Origin: Achromobacter sp. B7
GTDB taxonomy: Bacteria; Pseudomonadota; Gammaproteobacteria; Burkholderiales; Burkholderiaceae_B
Assembly (NCBI RefSeq): GCF_003600685.1
Contig: NZ_CP032084.1
Location: forward strand, 4,712,001 to 4,776,000
Length of the DNA: 64,000 bases
Reading direction: 5' to 3'
This document shows positions 61,831-64,000 of the stretch, piece after piece. The position numbers and the translations under genes were made by a program. Each line of letters starts with the position of its first letter. Within the stretch, counting starts at the first letter, position 1. The notes under the pieces were generated by a model. The model saw only the letters and a program-made list of their open reading frames with translations, was not told the DNA's origin and made no database searches.

Positions 61831-61878
61831 AGGGGACGAACCCATTTTCCGCATTGGCGGAAAACAAATCCGTCCCCT
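61831..61878 (-). repeat. long hairpin between gap and pgk
   Basis: Two nested stems, AGGGGACG/CGTCCCCT (outer) and TTTTCCGC/GCGGAAAA (inner, loop ATTG), separated by unpaired bases. It fills most of the 93-bp gap, so the gap-pgk mRNA should fold here; it may protect a 3' end or attenuate. Confidence 0.7.
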
Positions 61879-61896
61879 ATGGACTGACCGTGTTGC

Positions 61897-64000
<2,104 letters not shown>

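Overview
The window is GC-rich (about two thirds G+C by eye), with dense genes, many ATGA start/stop overlaps and three 'Bug'-type (TctC family) periplasmic binding proteins. Together with an infA paralogue, a full C-P lyase locus and fba-purC-purE-purK-sua5 order, this points to a chromosome of a beta-proteobacterium of the Alcaligenaceae (Achromobacter/Bordetella-like). No rRNA, tRNA, phage, insertion sequence or CRISPR array was found.

Layout. 0-9 kb: the end of a branched-chain-type ABC importer (livG, livF); a thiamine-diphosphate enzyme; and a minus-strand operon (ureohydrolase, binding protein, permease, ATPase) next to an IclR regulator. The regulator and the operon share an identical 15-bp palindromic element in their promoters. 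An orphan AapJ-like binding protein follows. 9-12.4 kb: Bug protein, pcaI, pcaJ and an IclR regulator (3-oxoadipate CoA transfer). 12.6-19.3 kb: sua5, purK, purE, dsbB with a 52-residue partner too short for ordinary ORF calling, purC, a GFA-family protein and fba. 19.4-23.6 kb: SMP-30 lactonase, a dicarboxylate/amino-acid symporter, two uncharacterised proteins and a MOSC protein.

23.7-40.4 kb: phosphonate utilisation. The C-P lyase operon phnGHIJKLM (minus) diverges from phnF, which is followed by a second operon of a phnM paralogue, a 2H-phosphoesterase-like DUF1045 protein and phnN. Each side carries the same TCTAGACnnCTGG element, the likely PhnF site. After a LysR / gamma-glutamyltransferase-family / Bug / GAF cassette comes phnCDE, preceded by a good Pho box. 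The logic is uptake (PhnCDE), coupling to ATP and C-P cleavage (PhnGHIJKLM), then processing of ribosyl phosphates to PRPP (DUF1045, PhnN).

40.6-51.6 kb: GFA protein; infA behind a 600-nt gene-free leader; a small helical protein; an M23 peptidase; a lipoprotein; mogA; a DltD-like protein with a 41-residue DltX-like microprotein; pit; a DsbA-family protein; two glutathione transferases; cbpA/cbpM; and a cupin. 51.8-57.5 kb: an operon of a DUF3141 hydrolase with a histone-like Lys/Ala tail, phosphate acyltransferase, acetate kinase and an enoyl-ACP reductase. 57.5-64 kb: SulP transporter, Bug protein, and the glycolytic/pentose genes pgk, gap and tkt (cut by the window edge).

The most unusual items are the DltD/DltX-like pair with no dltABC nearby, the ureohydrolase lacking a canonical metal ligand, the two-layer PhnF/PhoB control of phosphonate genes, and short tandem repeats concentrated exactly at gene starts and stops.
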